Source: Ancylobacter radicis (GTDB taxonomy: Bacteria > Pseudomonadota > Alphaproteobacteria > Rhizobiales > Xanthobacteraceae). From it: a DNA stretch of 64,000 bases. The stretch is taken from positions 496,001 to 560,000 of the forward strand of contig NZ_JAHCQH010000014.1 of the NCBI RefSeq assembly GCF_018449475.1, read 5' to 3'. Below, one piece after another: positions 35,228-44,249 of this stretch; within the stretch, counting starts at the first letter, position 1; each line of letters starts with the position of its first letter. Made by a program: the position numbers and the translations under genes. Below the pieces are notes generated by a model. The model was given only the letters and a program-made list of their open reading frames with translations. It was not told where the DNA came from and did not search any database.

Positions 35228-37549
35228 GTGCGAAAGCCTGTCCGACCGAAAGCCCGCAAGACCGCCCCTCCCCGTCAGCCCAAGGGGTTGCCGAGCCGTG
35301 AGGATCTGATCGCCTTCATCGCAACCCAAGGCGGGGATGTCGGCAAGCGCGAGATTTCCCGCGCCTTCGGGCTTGATGGCAGTGATCGCATCGTGCTGAA
35401 GGCGATGCTGCGCGAGCTGGCCGAGGAAGGACTGATCGGTCGCAAGCGGCGCAAGCTGCATCTGCCGGGCGCCCTGCCCGCCGTGGTGATGTCCGAAGTG
35501 ATCGAGCGGGACGAAGACGGCGAGTTGATCGCCGTACCGATCGACTGGGACGAGGAGGAGCATGGCGAGCCGCCGCGCATCCTCGTGCAACTCGCGCGCC
35601 GGGGACGACTGGCGGGCCCTGCGCCGACAGTGGGCGACCGGGTTCTGCTCAAGACCGAGGAAATCCCCGAGGTGGATGGCCGCGTGGGCCATACCGGCCA
35701 CGTCCTGAAGATATTGGAGAAGTCGCGCTCGCTCGTGCTCGGCCTGTTCCGCCGCGACGCGCAGGGCGGTGGCCGCCTGATCCCGATCGACAAGCGGAAC
35801 ATGGGCCGCGAGCTCGCCATCCCCACCGATTTCGCCAATGGCGCGGAGGAAGGCGATCTCGTCTCGGTGGAAATCGTTCGCCACCATGCCTATGGCCTGC
35901 CGACCGCCAAGGTGAAGGAGCGGCTGGGCTCGATCGCCACGGAGAAGGCGATCAGCCTGATCGCCATCCACGCCCATGGCATTCCCAGCGTGTTCCGCCG
36001 CGAGACGCTGGCGGAGGCCGAAGCCGTAAAGCCCGCCTCACTGGCGGGGCACGAGGACTGGCGTGACCTGCCGCTGGTCACCATCGATCCGCCAGATGCC
36101 AAGGACCATGACGACGCGGTCCATGCAACGCCAGACACCGACCCGGAGAATCCCGGCGGCTTCGTCGTCACCGTGGCCATTGCCGATGTCGCCGCCTATG
36201 TCCGCCCGGGCTCGGCGCTCGACCGGGAAGCCGTCGTGCGCGGCAATTCGGTGTATTTCCCGGACCGGGTCGTCCCGATGCTGCCCGAGCGCATCTCCAA
36301 CGACCTGTGCTCGCTGCGTCCCCATGAGGACCGGCCGGCGCTCGCCGTGCGCATGATCATCGGCGCCAATGGCCGCAAGAAGCATCACAGCTTCCACCGC
36401 ATCATGATGCGCTCGGCGGCGAAACTCGCCTATGCGCAGGCGCAGGCCGCCATCGATGGTCGCCCCGACGAGGTGACGAGTCCCATCCTCGACGACGTGC
36501 TGCGCCCGCTCTGGGACGGCTACGCGCTGGTGAAGAAGGCGCGCGATGCCCGCTCACCGCTCGACCTCGACCTGCCCGAGCGCAAGATCCTGCTGAAGCC
36601 CGACGGCACGGTCGACCGGGTGATCGTTCCCGAGCGCCTCGACGCCCACAAGCTGATCGAGGAGTTCATGATCCTCGCCAATGTCGCGGCGGCGGAGACG
36701 CTTGAGGAAAAACGCATCCCGCTGGTCTACCGCGTCCACGACCAGCCTTCGCTGGAGAAGATGTCGAGCCTGCGCGAGTTCCTGCAGACCCTGGACGTCA
36801 AGATGCCGAAGACGGAGACCGTCCGGCCCGCCCAGTTCAACGAGATTCTCGCCCGGTTCCATGAGACGGAATACGCGCCGCTGATCAATCAGGTGATCCT
36901 GCGCAGCCAGGCTCAGGCGGAGTATGCGCAGGAGAATTACGGGCATTTCGGCCTGCATCTGCGCCGCTACGCCCATTTCACCTCGCCGATCCGCCGCTAC
37001 GCCGACCTGATCGTGCATCGCGGCCTGATCCGTGCCCTAGGCTTCGGCCGCGACGGGCTGCCGGAGAGCACGACGCCCGAGGAACTGGCGGAGATTGCCG
37101 CCCGTATCTCGGCCAGCGAGCGGCGTGCCATGGCAGCCGAGCGCGAGACGATCGACCGGCTGATCGCCCATCATATGGCCGCGCAGATCGGCGCGAGCTT
37201 CAAGGGCCGCATCTCCGGCGTGACCAAGGCGGGACTGTTCGTCGCGCTGGACGACACCGGCGCCGATGGTTTCATCCCGGCCGTCACGCTCGGGCACGAT
37301 TATTACCGCTACGACGAGGCCCATCACGCCCTCATCGGCGACCAGACCGGCGAGATGCACCGGCTGGGCGACCGCGTCGAAGTGAAGCTGGTCGAGGCCG
37401 CACCGGTAGCTGGCGCGCTGCGTTTCGAGCTACTATCGGATGGAAGCCGGTTCGACGGCCACAGGCGTGGGCCGCGCGGGGGGCGCACCCGCTTCCAGAG
37501 ACCCGATGACCGCCCGCCCCGCGCCGCGCGCGGTGGCAAGCGCCGCTAG
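35228..37549 (+). CDS. rnr: Ribonuclease R
   Basis: A 773-residue 3'-5' exoribonuclease that degrades structured RNA. N-terminal winged helix (LIAFIATQGGDVGKREISRAFG), cold-shock domains, then the RNB catalytic domain with the magnesium-binding acids in DPPDAKDHDDAVHA (about residues 285-298), and a C-terminal S1 domain (KGRISGVTKAGLFVALDDTG), ending in a basic tail rich in Arg and Gly. The start is GTG at 35228 with AGGAAA ten bases upstream. A DUF983 gene follows after 18 bases. Confidence 0.96.
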   Translation: MRKPVRPKARKTAPPRQPKGLPSREDLIAFIATQGGDVGKREISRAFGLDGSDRIVLKAMLRELAEEGLIGRKRRKLHLPGALPAVVMSEVIERDEDGELIAVPIDWDEEEHGEPPRILVQLARRGRLAGPAPTVGDRVLLKTEEIPEVDGRVGHTGHVLKILEKSRSLVLGLFRRDAQGGGRLIPIDKRNMGRELAIPTDFANGAEEGDLVSVEIVRHHAYGLPTAKVKERLGSIATEKAISLIAIHAHGIPSVFRRETLAEAEAVKPASLAGHEDWRDLPLVTIDPPDAKDHDDAVHATPDTDPENPGGFVVTVAIADVAAYVRPGSALDREAVVRGNSVYFPDRVVPMLPERISNDLCSLRPHEDRPALAVRMIIGANGRKKHHSFHRIMMRSAAKLAYAQAQAAIDGRPDEVTSPILDDVLRPLWDGYALVKKARDARSPLDLDLPERKILLKPDGTVDRVIVPERLDAHKLIEEFMILANVAAAETLEEKRIPLVYRVHDQPSLEKMSSLREFLQTLDVKMPKTETVRPAQFNEILARFHETEYAPLINQVILRSQAQAEYAQENYGHFGLHLRRYAHFTSPIRRYADLIVHRGLIRALGFGRDGLPESTTPEELAEIAARISASERRAMAAERETIDRLIAHHMAAQIGASFKGRISGVTKAGLFVALDDTGADGFIPAVTLGHDYYRYDEAHHALIGDQTGEMHRLGDRVEVKLVEAAPVAGALRFELLSDGSRFDGHRRGPRGGRTRFQRPDDRPPRAARGGKRR

Positions 37550-37567
37550 TGCCGGGAGGCACATGAG

Positions 37568-38035
37568 ATGACACAGAAATCCCCGCGCCCCGCTGCCCCG
37601 CGACCCGTGGGCAAGGCCATGATCAACGGGTTCCGCCTGCGCTGCCCCGCCTGCGGGGAAGGCAAGCTGTTCGGCTCCTACCTCAAGGTGAACGAGCATT
37701 GCCCGTCCTGCGGCGAGGAGCTCTGGCATCATCGCGCGGACGACGCTCCGCCCTACATGGTCATCACCCTTGTCGGCCATATCGTCGTGCCCCTGCTGCT
37801 CGCGGTGGAAATGGCCCTGCACCCGGAGCTGTGGATCCACCTGATCATCTGGCTGCCGATGACGCTCATTCTTTCACTGGTGCTGCTGCCGCCGGTGAAG
37901 GGCGCCCTGATCGGCTACCAATGGGCGATCCGCATGCATGGCTTCGACCCCAACGACAGCGAGCGTGATCCCGTGCCGCCAAGCCGGCAGCCAGCCGCGC
38001 CGCTGACGCCGGGCTCCGCTGGATTGAAGCCCTGA
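37568..38035 (+). CDS. DUF983 family membrane protein
   Basis: A 155-residue protein. An N-terminal zinc ribbon has C26-P-A-C29 and C45-P-S-C48; two membrane segments follow (about 60-80 and 85-110), then a conserved GYQWAIRMHGFD. DUF983 proteins are frequent in alphaproteobacteria and sometimes near cytochrome oxidase genes; their function is not settled. It starts 18 bases after rnr and is followed after 43 bases by a Nudix gene on the same strand, so all three may share a transcript. Confidence 0.9.
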   Translation: MTQKSPRPAAPRPVGKAMINGFRLRCPACGEGKLFGSYLKVNEHCPSCGEELWHHRADDAPPYMVITLVGHIVVPLLLAVEMALHPELWIHLIIWLPMTLILSLVLLPPVKGALIGYQWAIRMHGFDPNDSERDPVPPSRQPAAPLTPGSAGLKP

Positions 38036-38078
38036 GACTGCGCCGCTTCAGGCGCACCCGTTCCAAGCCGGAGCCGCA

Positions 38079-38819
38079 ATGACCGCCGCCGACGTCACCG
38101 AGCGTTTCGCGCTGACCCGCCCTTCCCCGCCGCATCCTGCCATCCGCCCCCTCGACGCCGCGACGTTGATCCTCGTGGATCGCTCCGGGCGAACCCCGCG
38201 CCTGCTGCTCGGCCGGCGCAATCCATCGCTGCGCTTCATGCCCGGCAAGTTCGTCTTTCCGGGTGGGCGGCTCGACCCACGGGACCGGCACATGCCGGTT
38301 TTCGGCATGCTGGCCGCCGAGAGCGAACGCCGGCTCATGGAACGTGTCGCGCGCCCCAGCGCCGGGCGGGCACGGGCGCTCGCACTCGCGGCCATTCGCG
38401 AGACCTATGAGGAAACCGGCCTTCTGCTCGGCACGCGCGAGGCCGGCGGGCCGGAGAAGTCGCCGCAGGGATGGGAAGCCTTCGGTGCCGCGGGTGTCTT
38501 CCCCAACCTTGAGGATGTGACCTTCGTGGCCCGCGCGGTCACGCCGCCCGGTCTGCCGCGCCGCTTCGACACCCGCTTCTTCATGGCCGACGCGCAAGCC
38601 ATCGTGGATCGCACGGAAGGCGTGGTCGGCCCGGACTCCGAACTGGTCGAGATCGCCTGGCTCACCCTCGCCGAAGCGAAGAGGTCCGATGTTCCCAACA
38701 TCACCCTGGCCATTATCGAAGAGATCGAGATCCGCCTCGGCTCCGGCAACAAGCCCTGGCTGCCGGTTCCTTTCTACTTCGCGCGGGCCGGACGCATGTA
38801 CCGCGAGGCCATTGCCTGA
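38079..38819 (+). CDS. Nudix hydrolase
   Basis: A 246-residue hydrolase for nucleoside-diphosphate-linked substrates. The Nudix box core is visible as AIRETYEETGLLLG near residues 106-119, with the metal-binding Glu pair, but the leading Gly of the 23-residue box is displaced. An earlier FMPGKFVFPGGRLDPRD is the strand before the box. The size and C-terminal extension resemble the NUDT7/NUDT19-like coenzyme A pyrophosphatases. The substrate is uncertain. Confidence 0.9.
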   Translation: MTAADVTERFALTRPSPPHPAIRPLDAATLILVDRSGRTPRLLLGRRNPSLRFMPGKFVFPGGRLDPRDRHMPVFGMLAAESERRLMERVARPSAGRARALALAAIRETYEETGLLLGTREAGGPEKSPQGWEAFGAAGVFPNLEDVTFVARAVTPPGLPRRFDTRFFMADAQAIVDRTEGVVGPDSELVEIAWLTLAEAKRSDVPNITLAIIEEIEIRLGSGNKPWLPVPFYFARAGRMYREAIA

Positions 38820-38953
38820 GATTACCGTACCGCTGGAGCCCGATTCACAACCGCACGGCATGAGGGCATCGCCAAAAGTCATTCGACTTTCGCCGCCCAT
38901 GGGTTAGAGCCGTCAGCTGGAGGTGCCGACCTCCCAGCTCTCAGGTGCCTTCC

Positions 38954-40111
38954 ATGCATGCCCCCGTCGCGGCCCGCCCGGTCAATGTCGCGTCCATCGC
39001 CGCCGCCATTGGTGCCATTTCCGCCGTTGGCTTCGGCCTTGCCCTCTCGATCCCGCTGCTTGCCTTCGAACTCGACTCGCGCGGCATATCGAGCACCTGG
39101 ATCGGCATCAACACGGCGGTCGGCGGACTCGCCACGCTTGCGGTGGCGCCGTTCCTGACGAATCTGGTCCGCCGCGTCGGTGCCGGACCTCTGCTCATGG
39201 CGGCCATTCTGACAGCGGCGCTCTCCTTGATCGGCTTCAAGCTGACGAGTTCCTTCCTGCTCTGGTTCCCGTTGCGCTTCATGTTCGGCGCGGCGCTCTC
39301 CGTGCTTTTCATCATCAGCGAGTTCTGGATCAATGCCGCCGCACCGCCTGACCGGCGGGGGCTGGTGATCGGCATTTACGGGACCGTGCTGTCCTGCGGC
39401 TTCGCCGGTGGGCCGGCCATTCTTACCTTGGTTGGCACCACCGGCTGGCTGCCCTATCTCGCGGGCGCGGCCTGCTTCGCCCTCGCGGCGGTACCGGTGA
39501 TGATCGGCGCCTCCAGCGCACCGGCGATCGAGAAGGAGGGCTCGCGCGGCGTGCTGAGCCTGATGCGGATTGCACCGGCGGCCACGTTGGCGGCCTTCAT
39601 CTTTGGTGCCGTCGAGACCGGCCTCATCAATTTCCTGCCGCTGTACGGGCTGAGACGAGGCCTGGATGACGGTGAGGCCGCCCTGCTGCTGACCATTGCC
39701 GAACTCGGCAACGTCTTCCTGCAGCTTCCGCTCGGACTGCTGAGCGATCGGTTCGACCGGCGCAAGATGCTGCTCATCTGCAGCACGCTTGGCCTCGGCG
39801 GCGCCCTGCTCATTCCCTCGCTGGCGGTGGATGGGTGGGCGATGTGGGCGACGGTGTTCCTCACCACGGGAATCGTCTGCGGTCTCTACACGGTCGGCCT
39901 CGCTTTGCTCGGCGCCCGATTCGACGGGGCGATGCTGGCCACGGCCAATGCCGCCTTCGTGATGCTCTACTCGCTCGGCCTCACCGTTGGCCCGACCGCG
40001 GTCGGGGCGGGAATGCAGGCGATGGACCCGCACGGCTTCGCCTGGACCATTGCCGCCTTCCTTATCCTCTATTCGGTGGTGGTGGCCGGGCAGATTTGGC
40101 GCGACCGCTGA
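38954..40111 (+). CDS. MFS transporter
   Basis: A 385-residue major facilitator with 12 membrane segments. The first segment carries GFGLALSIPLLAFELDSRG, and the loop between segments 8 and 9 holds LLSDRFDRRKMLL, a motif A variant. This resembles the YcaD/YfkF-like group of putative efflux pumps. The ATG at 38954 was chosen over a GTG three codons upstream. It lies between the Nudix and rpmG genes without an adjacent regulator. Substrate unknown. Confidence 0.88.
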   Translation: MHAPVAARPVNVASIAAAIGAISAVGFGLALSIPLLAFELDSRGISSTWIGINTAVGGLATLAVAPFLTNLVRRVGAGPLLMAAILTAALSLIGFKLTSSFLLWFPLRFMFGAALSVLFIISEFWINAAAPPDRRGLVIGIYGTVLSCGFAGGPAILTLVGTTGWLPYLAGAACFALAAVPVMIGASSAPAIEKEGSRGVLSLMRIAPAATLAAFIFGAVETGLINFLPLYGLRRGLDDGEAALLLTIAELGNVFLQLPLGLLSDRFDRRKMLLICSTLGLGGALLIPSLAVDGWAMWATVFLTTGIVCGLYTVGLALLGARFDGAMLATANAAFVMLYSLGLTVGPTAVGAGMQAMDPHGFAWTIAAFLILYSVVVAGQIWRDR

Positions 40112-40121
40112 GCTTGGTTTC

Positions 40122-40150
40122 TTGACATTCGCGCGCCGATCCCCGATACG
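40122..40150 (+). promoter_or_regulatory. Promoter of rpmG
   Basis: A perfect -35 TTGACA (40122-40127) and a -10 GATACG (40145-40150) are 17 bp apart. The rpmG ATG is 82 bases downstream, leaving a leader of about 75 bases. Confidence 0.7.
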
Positions 40151-40231
40151 GACGCCCAACGAGCGGCATCGCTGCCGCGCGAACCCGATTTTATCGACGT
40201 GGTCACGGCCACGCTCCAGGAGACCCGGTCA

Positions 40232-40399
40232 ATGGCCAAGGCAACGACCATCAAGATCAAGCTCGTGTCGAGCGCCGACACCGGCTTCTTCTACGTCACC
40301 AAGAAGAACTCGCGCACCATGACCGACAAGCTGGTCGTCAAGAAGTACGATCCGGTTGCGCGCAAGCACGTCGAGTTCCGCGAAGGCAAGATCAAGTGA
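40232..40399 (+). CDS. rpmG: 50S ribosomal protein L33
   Basis: A 55-residue large-subunit ribosomal protein. It begins [20 protein letters not shown] and ends [12 protein letters not shown], the usual L33 of alphaproteobacteria. The four zinc-binding cysteines of some L33 forms are absent, so this is the cysteine-free (C-) form. AGGAGA stands eight bases upstream of the ATG. It is a single-gene transcript with its own strong promoter and a textbook terminator. Confidence 0.98.
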   Translation: MAKATTIKIKLVSSADTGFFYVTKKNSRTMTDKLVVKKYDPVARKHVEFREGKIK

Positions 40400-40434
40400 T
40401 ACCCGGCCTTCGGGCCATCGCTTGAAACGACAAA

Positions 40435-40456
40435 GGCGCCGCAAGGCGCCTTTTTT
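40435..40456 (+). terminator. Rho-independent terminator of rpmG
   Basis: GGCGCC (40435-40440), loop GCAA, GGCGCC (40445-40450), then TTTTTT (40451-40456). Three A bases before the stem pair with the first T bases, so the hairpin can reach 9 bp. Confidence 0.95.
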
Positions 40457-40498
40457 GTTTGTGGCCCTGCCGCTGACGGCCCCACCTACGATGGAGAT

Positions 40499-40550
40499 GG
40501 TCGGCGGGTGGCGGAACGGAGAGGCCATCCGAAACCACCGCCCGCCGACC
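40499..40550. repeat. Long 16-bp hairpin between rpmG and divK
   Basis: The arm at 40499-40514 (GGTCGGCGGGTGGCGG) pairs with 40535-40550 (CCACCGCCCGCCGACC), 14 Watson-Crick pairs and two positions that become G-U pairs in the plus-strand RNA. The 20-base loop holds a further short CGGA/TCCG pair. No T tract follows on either side, so it is not a standard terminator. Confidence 0.7.
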
Positions 40551-40689
40551 TGACCCCACGGGCCCAGGAGATGCGGCGGACCCGAGCACTCCGCAGGGAT
40601 GCGATACCGCCCGAAGGCTATCCCAATCGCGGGCGAAAGCAATCGGCCCCGGCACGGCGGCGCACGATTCGGCGCTCAGGCTGCCCCGC

Positions 40690-41061
40690 TCACGATTCGG
40701 GCAGGAAATGCCGGACGGTTTCGAGGAATTTGCTGACCGAGATCGGCTTCGAGAGATAAGCCTCGCACCCGCCTTCGCGAATGCGCTCCTCGTCGCCCTT
40801 CATGGCGAAGGCGGTAACGGCGATCACCGGAATTGCCCTGAGCTCGGGGTCGGCCTTCAGCGCCCGTGTGACATCGATGCCGGACATTTCCGGGAGCTGG
40901 ATGTCCATCAGGATCAGGTCGGGGCGGTGCTTGCGGGCCAGCCCCATCGCTTCGCCGCCATGACGCGTGCCGACCGTGATATAGCCATGGGCTTCGAGAA
41001 GATCGTTGAAGAGCTTCATATTGAGCTCATTATCTTCAACGATCAGAACGGTCTTGGGCAT
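40690..41061 (-). CDS. divK: Single-domain response regulator DivK
   Basis: A 123-residue stand-alone receiver domain that controls the cell-cycle phosphorelay and polarity in alphaproteobacteria. The start [20 protein letters not shown], phosphorylation site D53 (LILMD53IQLPEMSG), T in [14 protein letters not shown] and Lys in YLSKPIS are as in Caulobacter DivK, including the same residue number for the aspartate. No output domain follows. The pleD gene that often accompanies divK is not next to it here. The frame upstream of 41061 is rejected. Confidence 0.96.
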   Translation of the reverse strand: MPKTVLIVEDNELNMKLFNDLLEAHGYITVGTRHGGEAMGLARKHRPDLILMDIQLPEMSGIDVTRALKADPELRAIPVIAVTAFAMKGDEERIREGGCEAYLSKPISVSKFLETVRHFLPES

Positions 41062-41179
41062 CTGGCTTCGGTCCGTGGTCCTGAACTTCGTCGATGGTCC
41101 ACACGCGGGCCAGATCCAGCAAGCGTTAGGCCCATCTCTTGTGGGTGAGCTTAAGACTCCATTCCTTACGGAACCCCAA

Positions 41180-41482
41180 ATGCGGACGCGAAATTCCAAG
41201 CCTTTGTCGAGCCAGACCGCGGCGCGTGAAGTCAGCCTCGGCGCCCTCGGCTATCTTGCCGGCGACCCCGAGCGGATCGGCCCGTTCCTCGCCGAGAGCG
41301 GCCTCTCCCCGGTGGACCTACGCGGGGTCGCGGGCTCGAACGCCTTTCACGTCGCGCTGCTCGACTACCTCATCAACCGGCAGGATATGCTGATCGCCTA
41401 TGCCGAGGGCGCCGGCATCGAGCCCGGCCATGTGGTGGCCGCGCGCGAGATTCTCGCCCATGCCGATCTCGGCGAGGATTGA
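41180..41482 (+). CDS. DUF3572 family protein
   Basis: A 100-residue all-helical cytosolic protein. It contains the family core [30 protein letters not shown] and ends with a domain [25 protein letters not shown]3572 genes are commonly found between divK and dinB in Rhizobiales, as here. Function unknown. The ATG at 41180 was preferred to the longer open frame, which overlaps divK on the opposite strand. Confidence 0.88.
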   Translation: MRTRNSKPLSSQTAAREVSLGALGYLAGDPERIGPFLAESGLSPVDLRGVAGSNAFHVALLDYLINRQDMLIAYAEGAGIEPGHVVAAREILAHADLGED

Positions 41483-41498
41483 GGGCACGAGGAACGTC

Positions 41499-42851
41499 AT
41501 GGCGGGAGAACCGGCCTTTTGCCGCGACTGCCTGCGCGACGCGCAAGGAGCCTCGCGCTGCCCGCATTGCGGCAGTCCCCGCCTCGCCTGCCATGCCGAA
41601 CTCGACCGGCTGACCATCGCCCATATCGACTGCGACGCCTTCTACGCCGCTGTTGAAAAGCGCGACGACCCCGGCCTGAGGGACGTTCCGGTCATAATCG
41701 GCGGCGGCAAGCGCGGCGTGGTCTCCACCGCCTGCTATCTCGCGCGGGTCAAGGGCGTGCGCTCGGCCATGCCGATGTTCAAGGCGCTCGCCCTTTGCCC
41801 GGAAGCGGTGGTGGTGAAGCCGAACATGGCGAAATACGTCGCCGCCGGACGTGATATCCGCGAACGGATGCTGCGCCTCACGCCGCTGGTGGAACCGCTG
41901 TCCATCGACGAGGCCTTCCTTGATCTCACCGGCACCGAGCGCCTGCATGGCGAGAGCCCCGCGCGGGCGCTGGCACGTCTTGCCCGCGCCATTGAGGCGG
42001 AGATCCGCGTTACCATCTCCATCGGGCTCGCCCCGAACAAGTTTCTCGCCAAGATCGCCTCAGACTTGGACAAGCCGCGCGGATTCGCGGTGATTGGCAC
42101 CGTCGAGGCCACCGCCTTCCTCGCTCCGCGCAGCGTCGGCACCATCTGGGGTGTCGGCGCCGCCACGCAGGAACGGCTCGCGCGCGAGGGATACCGGCTC
42201 ATTGCCGATCTCCAGGCGGCGGATTCGGCAACCCTCGCCCGCCGCTTCGGTGCCGAGGGGCTGCGCCTCGCCCGCCTCGCCCATGGCATTGACGAGCGCA
42301 AGGTGAATCCGGAGCGCGAGACCAAGAGCGTCTCGACGGAAACCACCTTCGATGTCGACATCAGCGATTTCCGGGCGCTTGAACAGGAGCTCTATGCCCT
42401 CTCCCGCAAGCTCTCCGATCGATTGAAGGCCGCCGGACTTGCCGGGCGGACCGTGACGCTCAAGCTGAAAGGCGCCGATTTCCGGCTCATCACCCGCGCC
42501 CGCTCGCTGGAAGACCCGACGCGGCTGGCGCACCGCATCTTCGCCCACGCACGCGAATTGCTGGCGAAGGAAGTGGATGGCCGCCGCTTTCGCCTGATCG
42601 GGGTTGGCGTCTCGGAACTGGCCGATCCCTCACTCGCCGACCCGGCCGACCTCGTGGACACCCAGTCCACCAAGAAGGGCCTGGCCGAACTCGCGGCGGA
42701 CGATCTGCGTACCCGCTTCGGCAAGGGTGTCATCGAGCGCGGCATCGCGCTCGATACGCCCCGGCGCGCCGGCACGCCGCAACCCCACCGTAACACGCCG
42801 GACGAGGCTACTTCGCGCAATTCTCCTGCGGCAGGGCCTCGTAGGAAATGA
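41499..42851 (+). CDS. dinB: DNA polymerase IV with N-terminal zinc ribbon
   Basis: A 450-residue Y-family translesion polymerase. The palm starts HIDCDAFYAAVEKRDD near residue 42 and holds SIDEAFLDL with the catalytic acids; finger, thumb and little-finger domains follow at full length. Before the polymerase there is C8-x2-C11 and C21-x2-C24, a small zinc ribbon found in alphaproteobacterial DinB proteins but not in the E. coli enzyme. GAGGAA stands six bases before the ATG. No clear beta-clamp-binding motif was recognised. It overlaps the converging eipB gene by 44 bases. Confidence 0.95.
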   Translation: MAGEPAFCRDCLRDAQGASRCPHCGSPRLACHAELDRLTIAHIDCDAFYAAVEKRDDPGLRDVPVIIGGGKRGVVSTACYLARVKGVRSAMPMFKALALCPEAVVVKPNMAKYVAAGRDIRERMLRLTPLVEPLSIDEAFLDLTGTERLHGESPARALARLARAIEAEIRVTISIGLAPNKFLAKIASDLDKPRGFAVIGTVEATAFLAPRSVGTIWGVGAATQERLAREGYRLIADLQAADSATLARRFGAEGLRLARLAHGIDERKVNPERETKSVSTETTFDVDISDFRALEQELYALSRKLSDRLKAAGLAGRTVTLKLKGADFRLITRARSLEDPTRLAHRIFAHARELLAKEVDGRRFRLIGVGVSELADPSLADPADLVDTQSTKKGLAELAADDLRTRFGKGVIERGIALDTPRRAGTPQPHRNTPDEATSRNSPAAGPRRK

Positions 42852-43635
42852 GCGTGCCGCGCAGGGCGAAATCGCCGTAATCGAGTTTCAGCGCACGGCT
42901 GACACCATTGTCGAACAGATCGAAGCTGATCGTGTAGTCCGGCGTCTGCCCGTCCGTACCCCGCTCGTAATAGCTGATAACCACGGGATACCGCATCCGC
43001 CCGGCAAGATCGGCCTTGGTCGCGGCCTCCTCGAGACCCTCGGGATTGTTCGTGCCCTTGCCGATGACCGACAGCGTATCGAACACCTTCTTGGCGTCGG
43101 GCGAGCCGTCATAGACCGGCGCCTCGACGATGCTCTCCCCTTGCCCGGCGGCGGTGAGCACCTTCACCACATGCTGGGTGGGAAGCAGCACCCCCTTGGC
43201 CAGACGGATCGTTTCCTCCTCCGGCTTGGTGGCTTTCACCACGAGCTGGCCGTCACGCCGCTCGGCCACACCGTCGGCTTCCTCCGGCGTCTCGTCATTC
43301 ACCGTGTTGACGACCCGGAAGCGATAAGCGTTGCCCTCCGGGTCTTCCCAGCTCGCCGTGGAAATGGAGCTGTTCAGCCGGCCGCCATCGGTCTCGATAT
43401 CCGTGCTCTGGCGCAGTTGAACCGAATAGCCCGCACAGGCATTGCCGCGCAGCTCATAGACGATCTCGCCCTTGGCGGAATTGACGCGCTTGGCCGGCGT
43501 ACCGCCGTCGAGCGAGAGAGCATAGGTCGCGCGGTGCGGGGACAATTGCACAGGCTGTGCCGAGGCCGCGGTGGCCAGCAGCGGAACGGCAAGGGCGGAG
43601 GCGATCAGGGCACGGGCCATGAAGGTCGCTGACAT
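42808..43635 (-). CDS. eipB: Cell envelope integrity protein EipB (DUF1849)
   Basis: A 275-residue periplasmic protein. A signal peptide ends near ASAQ; the mature domain begins VQLSPHRATYALSLDGG, the standard DUF1849 start. One Cys in GNACAGYS and one in the final ENCAK fit the conserved disulfide that closes the beta-spiral of Brucella EipB, which supports envelope integrity and stress survival. The start at 43635 was chosen; an ATG five codons later (43620) is possible. Its 3' end overlaps dinB by 44 bases, convergently. Confidence 0.92.
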   Translation of the reverse strand: MSATFMARALIASALAVPLLATAASAQPVQLSPHRATYALSLDGGTPAKRVNSAKGEIVYELRGNACAGYSVQLRQSTDIETDGGRLNSSISTASWEDPEGNAYRFRVVNTVNDETPEEADGVAERRDGQLVVKATKPEEETIRLAKGVLLPTQHVVKVLTAAGQGESIVEAPVYDGSPDAKKVFDTLSVIGKGTNNPEGLEEAATKADLAGRMRYPVVISYYERGTDGQTPDYTISFDLFDNGVSRALKLDYGDFALRGTLISYEALPQENCAK

Positions 43636-43782
43636 AAAGACGAGATTCCTCTGGCGTGCCGCACATGCGCTTGCGCGCGGCAGATCGATCGGACAAACAT
43701 CGCACCCCGAACTCAAGGCGAGAACAAGGGCGAAAGTGGGAAGCCACGGGCCACCTCGCCGCATAATAGCACGGAGACAGCC

Positions 43783-44244
43783 ATGTCCGGTCAGGTTGAG
43801 GCCAAGCTCGCGGCCCTCGGCATCACCCTTCCCGTCGCCGCAGCGCCGGTCGCCAATTATGTACCGAGCGTCATCAGCGGCAACCAGCTCTGGATTTCCG
43901 GCCAGGTGTCGGTGAAAGACGGCGTGTTCCTGAGCGGCAAGCTCGCCGGCGAGGCGGACCTGGAGGCCGGGCGTGCCGCCGCGCGCCAGTGCGCCATCAA
44001 CCTGATGTCCCAGATCAAGGCCGCCCTCGGCGATCTGGACCGGGTGACGCGCGTCGTGAAGCTGGTCGCCTTCGTCAATTCGACTCCCGATTTCACCGAC
44101 CAGCCCAAGGTCGTGAACGGCGCCTCCGATCTCTTCGTCGAGGTGTTCGGCGATGTGGGCCGCCATGCGCGCTCGGCGGTGGGCGTCTCGGCGCTGCCTC
44201 TCAATGTCAGCGTCGAGATCGACGCGGTCATCGAGTTCGCCTGA
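43783..44244 (+). CDS. RidA family protein (YjgF/YER057c)
   Basis: A 153-residue protein of the RidA-like superfamily, longer form. Its segments YVPSVISGNQLWISGQVSVKDG, AARQCAINLMSQIKAALGDLDRVTRVVKLVAFVNS and RSAVGVSALPLNVSVEIDAV match the family. Archetypal RidA enzymes clear reactive enamines/imines; the catalytic Arg is represented by R in HARSAVG. The gene is followed five bases later by a glycerophosphodiester phosphodiesterase gene, so both are on one transcript. Confidence 0.93.
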   Translation: MSGQVEAKLAALGITLPVAAAPVANYVPSVISGNQLWISGQVSVKDGVFLSGKLAGEADLEAGRAAARQCAINLMSQIKAALGDLDRVTRVVKLVAFVNSTPDFTDQPKVVNGASDLFVEVFGDVGRHARSAVGVSALPLNVSVEIDAVIEFA

Positions 44245-44249
44245 TTGTC

